Made by a program: the position numbers and the translations under genes. Below the pieces are notes generated by a model. The model did not search any database. It had not been told where the DNA came from and saw nothing but the letters and a program-made list of their open reading frames with translations. Below are positions 1 to 5,735 of a stretch of 9,412 bases of DNA, in pieces (the stretch's first letter is position 1; the number at the start of each line of letters is the position of its first letter). Source of the DNA: an archaeon (lineage in GTDB: Archaea; Nanoarchaeota; Nanoarchaeia; Pacearchaeales; GW2011-AR1); NCBI GenBank assembly GCA_030639395.1, contig DAOWCW010000027.1, positions 1 through 9,412 on the forward strand. Direction: 5' to 3'.

Positions 1-2
1 CC

Positions 3-677
3 GGAAAGAAGAAATATAAGGAAAAGATCCTCGGGGACTGGAAAGATGCAGAAAAAATTTTGAAAAACTTAAATTCTTTAAATGTCCCTATAATAACAAC
101 TGTAGGGAATTATGATAATTCTGCTTTGCATGATGCTTTTGATGTAAAGAAGAAAGCTAATAGCTGGAATTGGGCTGAGCGAGATTTTTTTTCCGATATA
201 CTCAAGAAATTTTCTAAAATAAAAAGGGTTGATTATAGGTCCATAAAAATTGGGGGACTTGTTTTTATTGGTGCACTTGGGCATTCTTTTCCAGGGAAAG
301 TTAAGAGTAGGTCATATAAAAGACATAGGGAAAAATTGGAAAAATTATTTAAGAAACACTCTAAAGAAAACAAAGAAGGACGGGTTATTTTTCTTGTGCA
401 TAATATGCCATATGGCTGCAAATTGGATAAAATTCGAGATAAAAATGCTCCGACAATTGTGCAAGGAAAACATTATGGCTCAAAATTAATCAGGAGAATT
501 ATAGATAAATTTCAACCTGCTGTTTGTGTTGGTGGGCATTTCCATGAAAATCAAGGGAAGGATAAAATTGGAAGGACTCTGGTGATTAATGGTGGCGCGG
601 CTTATGATGGAAATTGTGTCTTGATTGATTTTGATGAGAACAGAGGAAAGATTAAAAGTGTTAAGTTTGTTAATTGA
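3..677 (+). CDS. Metallophosphoesterase (calcineurin-like), 5'-truncated by window edge
   Basis: The reading frame is open to the left edge from base 3, so the true start lies outside the window; the TTG at 60 is only an internal codon. About 224 residues are visible. The calcineurin-like fold is recognised from the metal-site motif GNYD (visible residues 35-38, the family's GNHD block with Tyr in place of the usual His), then His133 in LVHNMP, and GHFH at residues 178-181 followed by a glycine-rich NGGAAYDGN turn. The first metal motif (D-x-H) and GD block would be in the missing N-terminus. Such enzymes hydrolyse phosphomono- or diesters with a two-metal centre; the substrate cannot be told. 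The stop is 2 bases before the cysS ATG, suggesting co-transcription. Its codons are richer in A than those of cysS. No signal peptide can be judged. Confidence 0.85.
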   Translation, partial: GKKKYKEKILGDWKDAEKILKNLNSLNVPIITTVGNYDNSALHDAFDVKKKANSWNWAERDFFSDILKKFSKIKRVDYRSIKIGGLVFIGALGHSFPGKVKSRSYKRHREKLEKLFKKHSKENKEGRVIFLVHNMPYGCKLDKIRDKNAPTIVQGKHYGSKLIRRIIDKFQPAVCVGGHFHENQGKDKIGRTLVINGGAAYDGNCVLIDFDENRGKIKSVKFVN

Positions 678-679
678 AT

Positions 680-2140
680 ATGTTGAAATTGTATAATACG
701 CTCTCGAGAGAGAAAGAGAAGTTTGTTCCGATTGAGAATGGGAAGGTCGGGATTTACACTTGTGGGCCGACGGTTTATTGGTATGCACATGTTGGGAATT
801 TTCGGGCTTATGTTTTTGCGGATATTTTGAGGCGGGTTTTGGCTTATGATGGTTTTGAGGTGAAGCATATTATCAATGTGACTGATGTTGGGCATTTAAC
901 TAGTGATGCTGATGAGGGTGAGGATAAGTTGGAGGCTTCTGCAAAAAAAGAGGGGCGGACTGCGAAAGAGGTTTCGCATTTTTACTTTGATGCTTTCCGT
1001 GAAGATTTCTTGAAGTTGAATTTAGTTGAGCCGTTTAAGTGGACTTGGGCGACTGAACATATTGTGGAGCAGATTGATATGGTTAAGAGTTTGGAGGAGA
1101 AGGGATTTACTTATGTGACGAGTGATGGGGTTTATTTTGATAGTTTGAAATTTGAGGATTATGGCAAGTTGTCGCGGAAGAAAGTTGAGGATTTGGAGGG
1201 TGGGAAGCGGGTTGATTTGGGCGAGAAGAGGAATGTGACGGATTTTGCGCTTTGGAAGTTTTCTAAAGAGGACGAGAATAGGCAACAGGAATGGGAGAGT
1301 CCGTGGGGTGTTGGTTTTCCTGGTTGGCATATTGAGTGTTCGGCTATGGCCGCGAAGTATTTGGGGAAGACTTTTGATATTCATACTGGAGGCGAGGATC
1401 ATATTCCTGTGCATCATGAGAATGAGATTGCACAGTCAACTTGTGCTTTTGGAGTGAAGCCTGTTAATTATTGGATGCATGGGGCGTTTTTGAATATTAA
1501 GGGTGGGAAGATGTCGAAGAGCTTGGGAGATATTGAAACTATTTCGGATTTGGAAAAACGTGGTGTTGATCCTTTGGCTTATCGGTATTTTTGTTTGACT
1601 GCGAGTTATCGGAAGCCTTTGACTTGGAGTGAGGATGCTTTGGATGGAGCGGTTAATAGTTATAAAAAGTTGAAAAATATTTGCTTGGGGCTTTCTGATG
1701 ATGGCAATGTCGCACCCAAGGGTGTACCCTCACGAATACAAGCAAAAGGAAAGTTGGGGCAGACCCTACCTCCTGCCCAGATGGCATCCGCTGACGCGGA
1801 CAAGGTCGGCAAATATTTGGCTAGGTTTGGGGAGAGGATTGATGATGATTTGGATATGCCTGGAGCTTTGGCTGTACTTTGGGAGATGGTTCGGGATGAG
1901 GAGGCTGATGGGAAGGTTGAGGCAGTGAGGAAGATGGATGAGGTTTTTGGGTTGGGGTTGTTGGAGAGGGATGATATTGAGGTTCCTGATGAGGTTAGGA
2001 AGTTGGCTGAAGAGAGAGAGGTTGCGAGGAAGAGGAAGGATTGGGCTCGGGCTGATGAGTTGAGAGGTTTGATTTTGGAGAAGGGTTTTATTGTTCGGGA
2101 TGGGGATGATGGGTTTGAGTTGGAGAAAAATGGAAATTGA
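680..2140 (+). CDS. cysS: Cysteinyl-tRNA synthetase
   Basis: Class Ia aminoacyl-tRNA synthetase that activates cysteine and charges tRNA-Cys in the cytoplasm. The 486 residues show the expected order: YTCGPTVY with zinc ligand Cys28, the HIGH-type motif as HVGN (37-40, a variant seen in this family), WHIECSAM with Cys220, the VHHENE block with His245 and Glu249 completing the zinc site, and KMSKS at 277-281. The anticodon-binding helical region follows. ATG 680 is preferred because MLKLYNTLSREK matches normal family N-termini; TTG 674 would overlap the upstream stop by 4 bases and add two residues. No Shine-Dalgarno is evident, so translation may be coupled to the upstream gene. The protein is longer than the roughly 460 residues of the E. 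coli enzyme, largely because of an odd in-frame segment at residues about 342-377 (separate entry). Outside it, codons strongly favour T or G at position three. Confidence 0.97.
   Translation: MLKLYNTLSREKEKFVPIENGKVGIYTCGPTVYWYAHVGNFRAYVFADILRRVLAYDGFEVKHIINVTDVGHLTSDADEGEDKLEASAKKEGRTAKEVSHFYFDAFREDFLKLNLVEPFKWTWATEHIVEQIDMVKSLEEKGFTYVTSDGVYFDSLKFEDYGKLSRKKVEDLEGGKRVDLGEKRNVTDFALWKFSKEDENRQQEWESPWGVGFPGWHIECSAMAAKYLGKTFDIHTGGEDHIPVHHENEIAQSTCAFGVKPVNYWMHGAFLNIKGGKMSKSLGDIETISDLEKRGVDPLAYRYFCLTASYRKPLTWSEDALDGAVNSYKKLKNICLGLSDDGNVAPKGVPSRIQAKGKLGQTLPPAQMASADADKVGKYLARFGERIDDDLDMPGALAVLWEMVRDEEADGKVEAVRKMDEVFGLGLLERDDIEVPDEVRKLAEEREVARKRKDWARADELRGLILEKGFIVRDGDDGFELEKNGN
1703..1810 (+). repeat. 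Compositionally foreign in-frame insert within cysS, rich in small palindromes
   Basis: About 36 codons (cysS residues 342-377) use C- and A-ending codons such as GTC, CCC, ACC, CTA, GCC and TCC, whereas flanking cysS uses GTT, TTG, GAT and GGG. The residues (Gly/Pro/Ala/Gln/Lys-rich) sit between the helix ending KNICLGLSDD and the conserved RIDDDLDMP helix start, where other CysRS proteins have a short linker. Palindromes seen: CACCC-AA-GGGTG (1713-1724), GGGT-GT-ACCC (1720-1729), GGGCAG with CTGCCC (1757-1762 with 1773-1778) and CCGC-TGAC-GCGG (1788-1799). The stretch 1765-1780 matches the reverse complement of 2978-2993, in the hairpin array after nth, at 13 of 16 bases, and both copies are followed by a GC hairpin. 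This resembles small palindromic elements inserted in frame in bacterial genes (the Rickettsia RPE type), but the family is not identified. Exact ends are uncertain. Confidence 0.6.
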
Positions 2141-2246
2141 GAATGAGAATTGTCCATGCACGTGGGACTGTGAGAGACATGGAAAATGTAGTGAGTGCCA
2201 AGAATATCATAAGAAGAGGGGAAGTAAAACTTATTGTGGGAAATAA
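2130..2246 (+). CDS. Small cysteine-rich protein (38 aa), probable metal binder
   Basis: This overlooked ORF begins at ATG 2130, overlaps the last 11 bases of cysS, and ends at TAA 2244-2246. The protein contains CPCTWDCERHGKC, then SECQEYHKKRG and a final TYCGK: six cysteines and two histidines in 38 residues. The pattern C-x-C-x(3)-C-x(2)-R-H-G-x-C-x(2)-C-x(2)-Y-H-x(2)-R-G is one I recall from short bacterial and archaeal cysteine-rich proteins (DUF6485-like), which probably bind zinc; the family name is from memory and the function is unknown. A GGAG at 2122-2125 lies 4 bases before the ATG and could act as a ribosome binding site. The gene explains why the frame upstream of nth is open: the first 41 codons of the longer nth frame are a shadow of this ORF. 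It sits in the cysS-nth run and is presumably co-expressed. Confidence 0.78.
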   Translation: MEIENENCPCTWDCERHGKCSECQEYHKKRGSKTYCGK

Positions 2247-2259
2247 TGTTTCTAAGACG

Positions 2260-2883
2260 ATGCGTATTCTTGGGAAGAAATATCCTAGAAGCACAACGAC
2301 TTTGAATAGTATGCGTGGGAATGCTAGTGCGTTTGAGATTTTGATTTCTTGTTTGTTGTCGCTTAGAGCTAGGGATGAAGTTACGGATGTTGTGTCGCGG
2401 GATTTGTTTGAGATTGTTGATTCGCCTGAGAAGTTGGTTGGGTTGCCTATGGTTAAGTTGAAGAGTATTATTTTTCGAAGTGGGCATTTTAATAAGAAGG
2501 CTGAGACTTTGAAGAGTGTTTCGAGGGAGTTAATTAAGAGGTTTGATTCTAGGGTGCCGGATAGTTATGATGAATTGATTTCGATTAAGGGTGTTGGTCC
2601 GAAGACTGCAAATATTGTTTTGGCGTTTGCTTTTGGGAAGTTGGTTTTGCCGATTGATATTCATTGTCATCGGATTCCGAATCGCTTGGGATGGATTGAG
2701 ACTAGGACGCCGGAGGAGACAGAGAGGGAGTTGATGAAGATTTTGCCTAAGAAATATTGGAGGGAGTTTAATTCTGCTTTTGTTCAGTTTGGGCGGGAGA
2801 TTTGTTTGCCAGTTTCTCCTTGGTGTTCTAAGTGTCCTGTTGGGAAGTATTGTGAGAGGATTGGGGTCAAAACTCATCGGTAA
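2260..2883 (+). CDS. nth: Endonuclease III (DNA glycosylase/AP lyase)
   Basis: Base-excision repair enzyme that removes oxidised pyrimidines and nicks the abasic site. With ATG 2260 it has 207 residues, close to the usual 210. Motifs: FEILISCLLSLRARDEVT (25-42), the helix-hairpin-helix IKGVGPKTA with catalytic Lys115, PIDIHCHR with catalytic Asp133, and the [4Fe-4S] loop C-x6-C-x2-C-x5-C at Cys182, 189, 192 and 198. The reading frame is open back to TTG 2137, but that part overlaps the cysteine-rich ORF and does not look like an Nth N-terminus. GTG 2236 is a possible alternative start and would give a slightly longer first helix. The last codons (THR-stop) lie inside the hairpin array, so the array appears to have supplied or replaced the C-terminal end. 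Codon use is T/G-ending like cysS. Confidence 0.93.
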   Translation: MRILGKKYPRSTTTLNSMRGNASAFEILISCLLSLRARDEVTDVVSRDLFEIVDSPEKLVGLPMVKLKSIIFRSGHFNKKAETLKSVSRELIKRFDSRVPDSYDELISIKGVGPKTANIVLAFAFGKLVLPIDIHCHRIPNRLGWIETRTPEETERELMKILPKKYWREFNSAFVQFGREICLPVSPWCSKCPVGKYCERIGVKTHR

Positions 2884-2993
2884 ACCGATGGGAAAGCTCA
2901 GCTTCACTGGAAGAATTCACTAAAGTGGAGAAGCTCAATCACCTTGTGATTGGAAAAGTTCACGCTACGCGTGGAGGCTTGGCGGGAAGTAGG
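2867..2993 (+). repeat. Array of five short hairpins with constant 8-base linkers
   Basis: Five consecutive inverted repeats: CATCGG/CCGATG (2875-2890, loop TAAA), CAG/CTG (2899-2909), CACT/AGTG (2918-2927), CAATCAC/GTGATTG (2936-2952, loop CTT) and CACGC/GCGTG (2961-2973, loop TAC). Every stem begins CA and ends TG, but the stem sequences differ with matching changes on both arms. The four linkers between them are each exactly 8 bases and fit GRRRARYT: GGAAAGCT, GAAGAATT, GAGAAGCT and GAAAAGTT. A partial fifth match, TCAAAACT (2867-2874), precedes the first stem inside nth, and GAGGCTT follows the last. The right end CTTGGCGGGAAGTAGG (2978-2993) resembles, in reverse complement, part of the cysS insert. 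The second and third stems are weak on their own. It lies at a convergent gene junction (nth and the TrmB-like gene), so it could act as a terminator, but arrays like this are not standard archaeal terminators. Function unknown. Confidence 0.7.
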
Positions 2994-3005
2994 TATATAT
3001 AAAAA

Positions 3006-3731
3006 TTAATTCCTTGTGGCTACGTTCCAAAATACTTTAAATTTTTTTCTTTCAGACTCTGCATTTTTTTTGCTTTTTATTAATACCGCTATAGCTGGTA
3101 GTCCATATATTATATTAATTACATTGTCTTGATAGATTATTTGTGCTGTGTCCCCAATTATCTTGGGATTGATATATTTGTATTTCGTATTTTTTGCATA
3201 ATGTAATGACTTGCTTTTTCTTTTGATTATAGCTTTTTCTGTGATATTATTTTTTTTGCAAAAATTAAAAATTTTACTCAGATATATTGGTTCAATCTCT
3301 TCCATTTTTTCTTCATCAATTCCAAAAGTTAACACTTCTTCGTTTGGCTTTAATTCAGATAGTGCTTTTCTAAAAATAGATTTTACAACATTTTTCCCTT
3401 TGAGTATTTCTATGTAGATATCATCTTTCTCTGGTTCTTTTATTTGACTTATCTCTTCGGCTAATGATTTTAGAGATTCGACCTTCTCTTCTTCTAATGA
3501 TAATATTTGACCAAAATCATTTGACCTGTATTTTGATTTTTCGTTAACTATGAATTTAGAAACAAAGCCTTTTTCTATAAGTCTATCTAGGGCATGATAA
3601 ATATATGGTCTATTTAGTCCAGTTAATTTTGCTAGCTCTAAAACAGATAGAAAATCTTTTCTTGCTAAAGCTAAAAATATATCTGCTTCATTTTTAGTTA
3701 GTCCGACATCGGTCAGAGCTCTTATATCCAT
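3006..3731 (-). CDS. TrmB-family transcriptional regulator
   Basis: A 241-residue protein with an N-terminal winged helix-turn-helix (about 5-65): VGLTKNEADIFLALARKD, then LELAKLTGLNRPYIYHALDRL as the recognition helix, and the wing EKGFVSKF. A charged helical linker (about 75-97) probably dimerises. The C-terminal domain (about 100-235) ends with YGLPAIAVLIKSKKNAESERKKFKVFW, typical of the TrmB effector domain of phospholipase-D-like fold. Archaeal TrmB proteins repress or activate metabolic genes in response to sugars or other small molecules; this ligand cannot be told. It is divergent from the 3824 gene, with a palindrome between them, so that gene and itself are the likely first targets. 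A TATA box about 24 bases before ATG 3731 suggests a leaderless transcript. Codons are A/T-rich, unlike cysS. Confidence 0.88.
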   Translation of the reverse strand: MDIRALTDVGLTKNEADIFLALARKDFLSVLELAKLTGLNRPYIYHALDRLIEKGFVSKFIVNEKSKYRSNDFGQILSLEEEKVESLKSLAEEISQIKEPEKDDIYIEILKGKNVVKSIFRKALSELKPNEEVLTFGIDEEKMEEIEPIYLSKIFNFCKKNNITEKAIIKRKSKSLHYAKNTKYKYINPKIIGDTAQIIYQDNVINIIYGLPAIAVLIKSKKNAESERKKFKVFWNVATRN

Positions 3732-3749
3732 TAATTTATTAGTATCTAT

Positions 3750-3760
3750 GTATATTTAAT
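3750..3760 (-). promoter_or_regulatory. TATA box for the TrmB-like gene
   Basis: On the minus strand the sequence reads ATTAAATATAC, centred about 24 bases upstream of the ATG at 3731. That spacing puts transcription start at or next to the ATG, as in leaderless archaeal mRNAs. The call rests on motif and spacing only. Confidence 0.55.
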
Positions 3761-3770
3761 GTTATCTTTT

Positions 3771-3788
3771 TTGTAATGTTTATTACAA
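3771..3788. promoter_or_regulatory. Perfect palindrome, candidate operator between divergent promoters
   Basis: TTGTAAT-GTTT-ATTACAA is a 7-base perfect inverted repeat with a 4-base centre. It is 5 bases upstream of the rightward TATA box and 10 bases beyond the leftward one, where a dimeric regulator could control both genes. The divergent TrmB-like protein is the obvious candidate binder, by inference from position. The site does not match the TACT-N3-AGTA consensus I recall for TrmB-type operators, so specificity is open. Confidence 0.55.
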
Positions 3789-3793
3789 CTTAG

Positions 3794-3802
3794 TTTTATA
3801 AG
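3794..3802 (+). promoter_or_regulatory. TATA box for the 3824 gene
   Basis: TTTTATAAG lies centred about 26 bases before ATG 3824, placing the transcription start at the start codon (leaderless). It adjoins the palindrome, so a protein bound there could block or assist TBP/TFB loading. Confidence 0.6.
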
Positions 3803-3823
3803 TAGATTATTGCTTGATATTAT

Positions 3824-4402
3824 ATGGCACTTGGTTGCGAAAGTTATAAACAAAGAATAGAAACTGTAAGGCTTAGGGAAGATGGTATTAGGCACCTTTC
3901 TTCTCATAGACACAACCCTATAGTTGCGGATGCGATATTTTTTAAAAAATCTCTCACTAGTTATATAGATGATTTTTATGATTTATCCCAAACCACAGCG
4001 GAGGATCTTAAGTTTTATATTAGAGAGAAAAACCCTAATAAAAGAGGCAGATGTCCAGTTGAACTTGTAGAAGTACTAAATCCTTCTCTTTTTAGTGAAA
4101 GGCCTCTTAAGTTAGACAAGTTAGAATACAATTTTGTAAGAGAGGAGTGCGAAAAATTTAATAAACCTCTTTTTGAAGCTTTGTCAGGGGGAGCAATTCG
4201 TGGTGGATTTTGGCAAACATTCAAAAATAGGATAGCTTGGGCGACAGAAAATAGATGTAATGCTGGAGGCATTTCAGAACTTATGAGATTATATCGTAGT
4301 GCACAGAGCGTAGGGGAACTTATACGTGGGCATGGATCTATTTTACAACATCTGTGCTGGAGTGAAGAAATGGATAGTAAAATGGCGGCACTTGGTAATT
4401 AA
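3824..4402 (+). CDS. Hypothetical protein, 192 aa
   Basis: I do not recognise this protein. It is soluble-looking, with no signal peptide or membrane segment. Visible features are a basic, His-containing N-terminal part (RHLSSHRHNP at 23-32), KNPNKRGRCPVELVEVLNP near 69-87, a glycine-rich turn SGGAIRGGFW at about 120-129, and a helical C-terminus ending before MAALGN. Cysteines are scattered and form no clear metal motif. The start is supported by the TATA box about 26 bases upstream and by the absence of another in-frame ATG nearby. It is transcribed away from the TrmB-like regulator and shares its control region, so it is likely that regulator's target. Codons favour A/T endings (AGA, AAA, TTA), unlike the T/G-ending genes cysS and rbcL, which could point to a separate origin. 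Being real is fairly certain; function is not. Confidence 0.75.
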   Translation: MALGCESYKQRIETVRLREDGIRHLSSHRHNPIVADAIFFKKSLTSYIDDFYDLSQTTAEDLKFYIREKNPNKRGRCPVELVEVLNPSLFSERPLKLDKLEYNFVREECEKFNKPLFEALSGGAIRGGFWQTFKNRIAWATENRCNAGGISELMRLYRSAQSVGELIRGHGSILQHLCWSEEMDSKMAALGN

Positions 4403-4410
4403 AAGCAAAT

Positions 4411-4420
4411 GTATAAAAAG
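4411..4420 (+). promoter_or_regulatory. TATA box for the 4444 gene
   Basis: GTATAAAAAG begins 33 bases before ATG 4444 and 9 bases after the previous stop. The identical ten bases occur at 5704-5713, 32 bases before another ATG (5736). The repeat of both box and spacing supports the call. Confidence 0.6.
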
Positions 4421-4443
4421 CAAAAAGCTATTTTAATCTTGAG

Positions 4444-5610
4444 ATGGTGAGTAAAGTGAATGTTATTTTTGGTGGTTGGTATCAGCGGACGACTTTGCAT
4501 TTGAGTGAGGTGCATCGGTTTTTGTTGCATGGGACTAGTGATTTGGATTTGTCTAAACTTAAGTTGAAAAGTTTGCGGAATGGCTTGGGGTTGACATCCG
4601 TCAAAAGAATTGTTGCGTCTTTAGAATATCTTGAATTCGAGACTCGGAGTGGTGTTAGGGTTAAATATTTTGAAGATGGTCTTTATATTTTATCGAAGGA
4701 GGGAGCGATTGACAAAACAAAGAAGGAAATTAAAAAATATTTTGATGAGAGGTTTCAGCCGGCTATTAATTATCTGTTTTCTTTGGGGGCACCGACTCCG
4801 AAGATTTTGTCTAATATGGAGGAGGTTCATCCGTTTATTATTGAGAGGGTTGTTGCGAATCCTTTGAAATCTAAAGTTGGAAAGGAGTTTGGTAAAGTTT
4901 ATCTAGAGAGTAAGTCTAATTGTATTAAGGTTTCAAAAACTAAGGATAATATTGTTATTGATATTGCTCCTAGTCGAAAGAAGGAATTGAATGTATTGAC
5001 GGAGATGCAGATTTTTTTTAGTGATTTTAAGTTACAGTTGCATAAGTATCTTGATATTCATCGGAAGATATGGGAAGAGATTAGTGACATTAAGGAGAAG
5101 GAATTTATTCGTGGGGATGAAGTTGGAGAACATAAGGCGAAGTTGGATAGTTATCAAAAGACTGTGCAGTTAATTAGAAACAGGATTAATCAGATGAGTA
5201 ATTATGCCAAGACGCGACGGAATATTTCGGAGAGAGTTAATATTGATAGGAAGTTAAATGATTTGTTTCAGTATCGATTTGAAGATTTGTTTAATACGTT
5301 GGAATATATTAAGGAAGTTTGGAACATGACGCTTGATTATGTTAATTCTGCTATTCGGGTTATGGAGGGAATTGGAAAAAGGGTTGGGACTAAGGGGTTG
5401 AAGTCGATTCAGTTTTTGGTTGGAGTTGGTGTCGTTAGTGGGTTTATTCGGTATCTTGGTCCTACTGGAATTCCTGAAATTGCGGTATCTGGGGTTTTGT
5501 ATATTGTTATATTTGGGTTTGTTGCTATTGGAATTAACAAGGTTATGGGATGGAATAATAAAAGGAAGAAGTATAGGGTTAAATTTGTTGAGCGGACTAA
5601 AAAAATTTAA
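4444..5610 (+). CDS. Hypothetical membrane-anchored protein with two C-terminal helices (388 aa)
   Basis: No family was recognised. The N-terminal half (1-190) is mixed alpha/beta and begins with FGGWYQRTTLHLSEVHRFLLHG; residues 30-90 could be a small winged-helix-like domain (LRNGLGLTSVKRIVASLEYLEF), though this is weak. Residues about 195-310 are long, charged helices with likely coiled-coil character. Two hydrophobic stretches follow, about 321-337 and 345-366, joined by a short loop (RYLGPTGIPE), and the protein ends in a strongly basic tail (NNKRKKYRVKFVERTKKI). By the positive-inside rule both ends would be cytoplasmic. This order (soluble head, long stalk, two terminal membrane helices) resembles CorA-type channels, but the signature GMN is absent, so I do not call it a transporter. 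It has its own TATA box, and its T/G-ending codons match cysS and rbcL. Confidence 0.8.
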   Translation: MVSKVNVIFGGWYQRTTLHLSEVHRFLLHGTSDLDLSKLKLKSLRNGLGLTSVKRIVASLEYLEFETRSGVRVKYFEDGLYILSKEGAIDKTKKEIKKYFDERFQPAINYLFSLGAPTPKILSNMEEVHPFIIERVVANPLKSKVGKEFGKVYLESKSNCIKVSKTKDNIVIDIAPSRKKELNVLTEMQIFFSDFKLQLHKYLDIHRKIWEEISDIKEKEFIRGDEVGEHKAKLDSYQKTVQLIRNRINQMSNYAKTRRNISERVNIDRKLNDLFQYRFEDLFNTLEYIKEVWNMTLDYVNSAIRVMEGIGKRVGTKGLKSIQFLVGVGVVSGFIRYLGPTGIPEIAVSGVLYIVIFGFVAIGINKVMGWNNKRKKYRVKFVERTKKI

Positions 5611-5664
5611 GTGATATCGGTCTCCTGTGATGATAATGAGTCTTTTGAATTTGCGATTTGGTAA

Positions 5665-5677
5665 TTTATTTTTATTT
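5665..5677 (+). terminator. T-rich tract, possible terminator of the 4444 gene
   Basis: TTTATTTTTATTT lies 55 bases after the stop at 5610. Archaeal RNA polymerase often terminates at T-tracts without a hairpin, and none is evident here. Position fits, but the AT-rich background makes chance likely. Confidence 0.3.
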
Positions 5678-5703
5678 AGTTAGAGGAATTGGGTAAGAAC
5701 AAA

Positions 5704-5713
5704 GTATAAAAAG
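5704..5713 (+). promoter_or_regulatory. Distal TATA box upstream of rbcL
   Basis: GTATAAAAAG is identical to the box at 4411-4420. Transcription would start near 5730-5736, giving rbcL a leader of about 75 bases that begins at or near the ATG of a small leader ORF. A second TATA-like sequence, ATTATAAAAC (5763-5772), could give a shorter transcript starting near 5795; which is used cannot be told from sequence. Confidence 0.5.
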
Positions 5714-5735
5714 ATATTTTCGCTAAATAATTAAG

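Noticed and set aside
1700..1786. 7-base direct repeat GATGGCA at 1700-1706 and 1780-1786 as a target site duplication of the cysS insert
   Set aside because: The implied 80-base insertion is not a multiple of three, and the foreign codon usage extends past 1786, so the repeat does not mark the ends well.
2137..2259. N-terminal extension of nth from TTG 2137 or ATG 2143
   Set aside because: The translated stretch does not resemble an Nth N-terminus, and the same DNA in another frame encodes the cysteine-rich 38-aa protein, which explains the open frame.
2852..3002. Short open frame across the hairpin array (…EEFTKVEKLNHLVIGKVHATR…)
   Set aside because: It has no ATG or supported start, overlaps nth out of frame, and is better explained by the stem-linker structure.
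5627..5660. C/D box sRNA suggested by GTGATGA at 5627-5633
   Set aside because: The C-box consensus is present, but no CTGA D box follows within a plausible distance and no terminal stem was seen.
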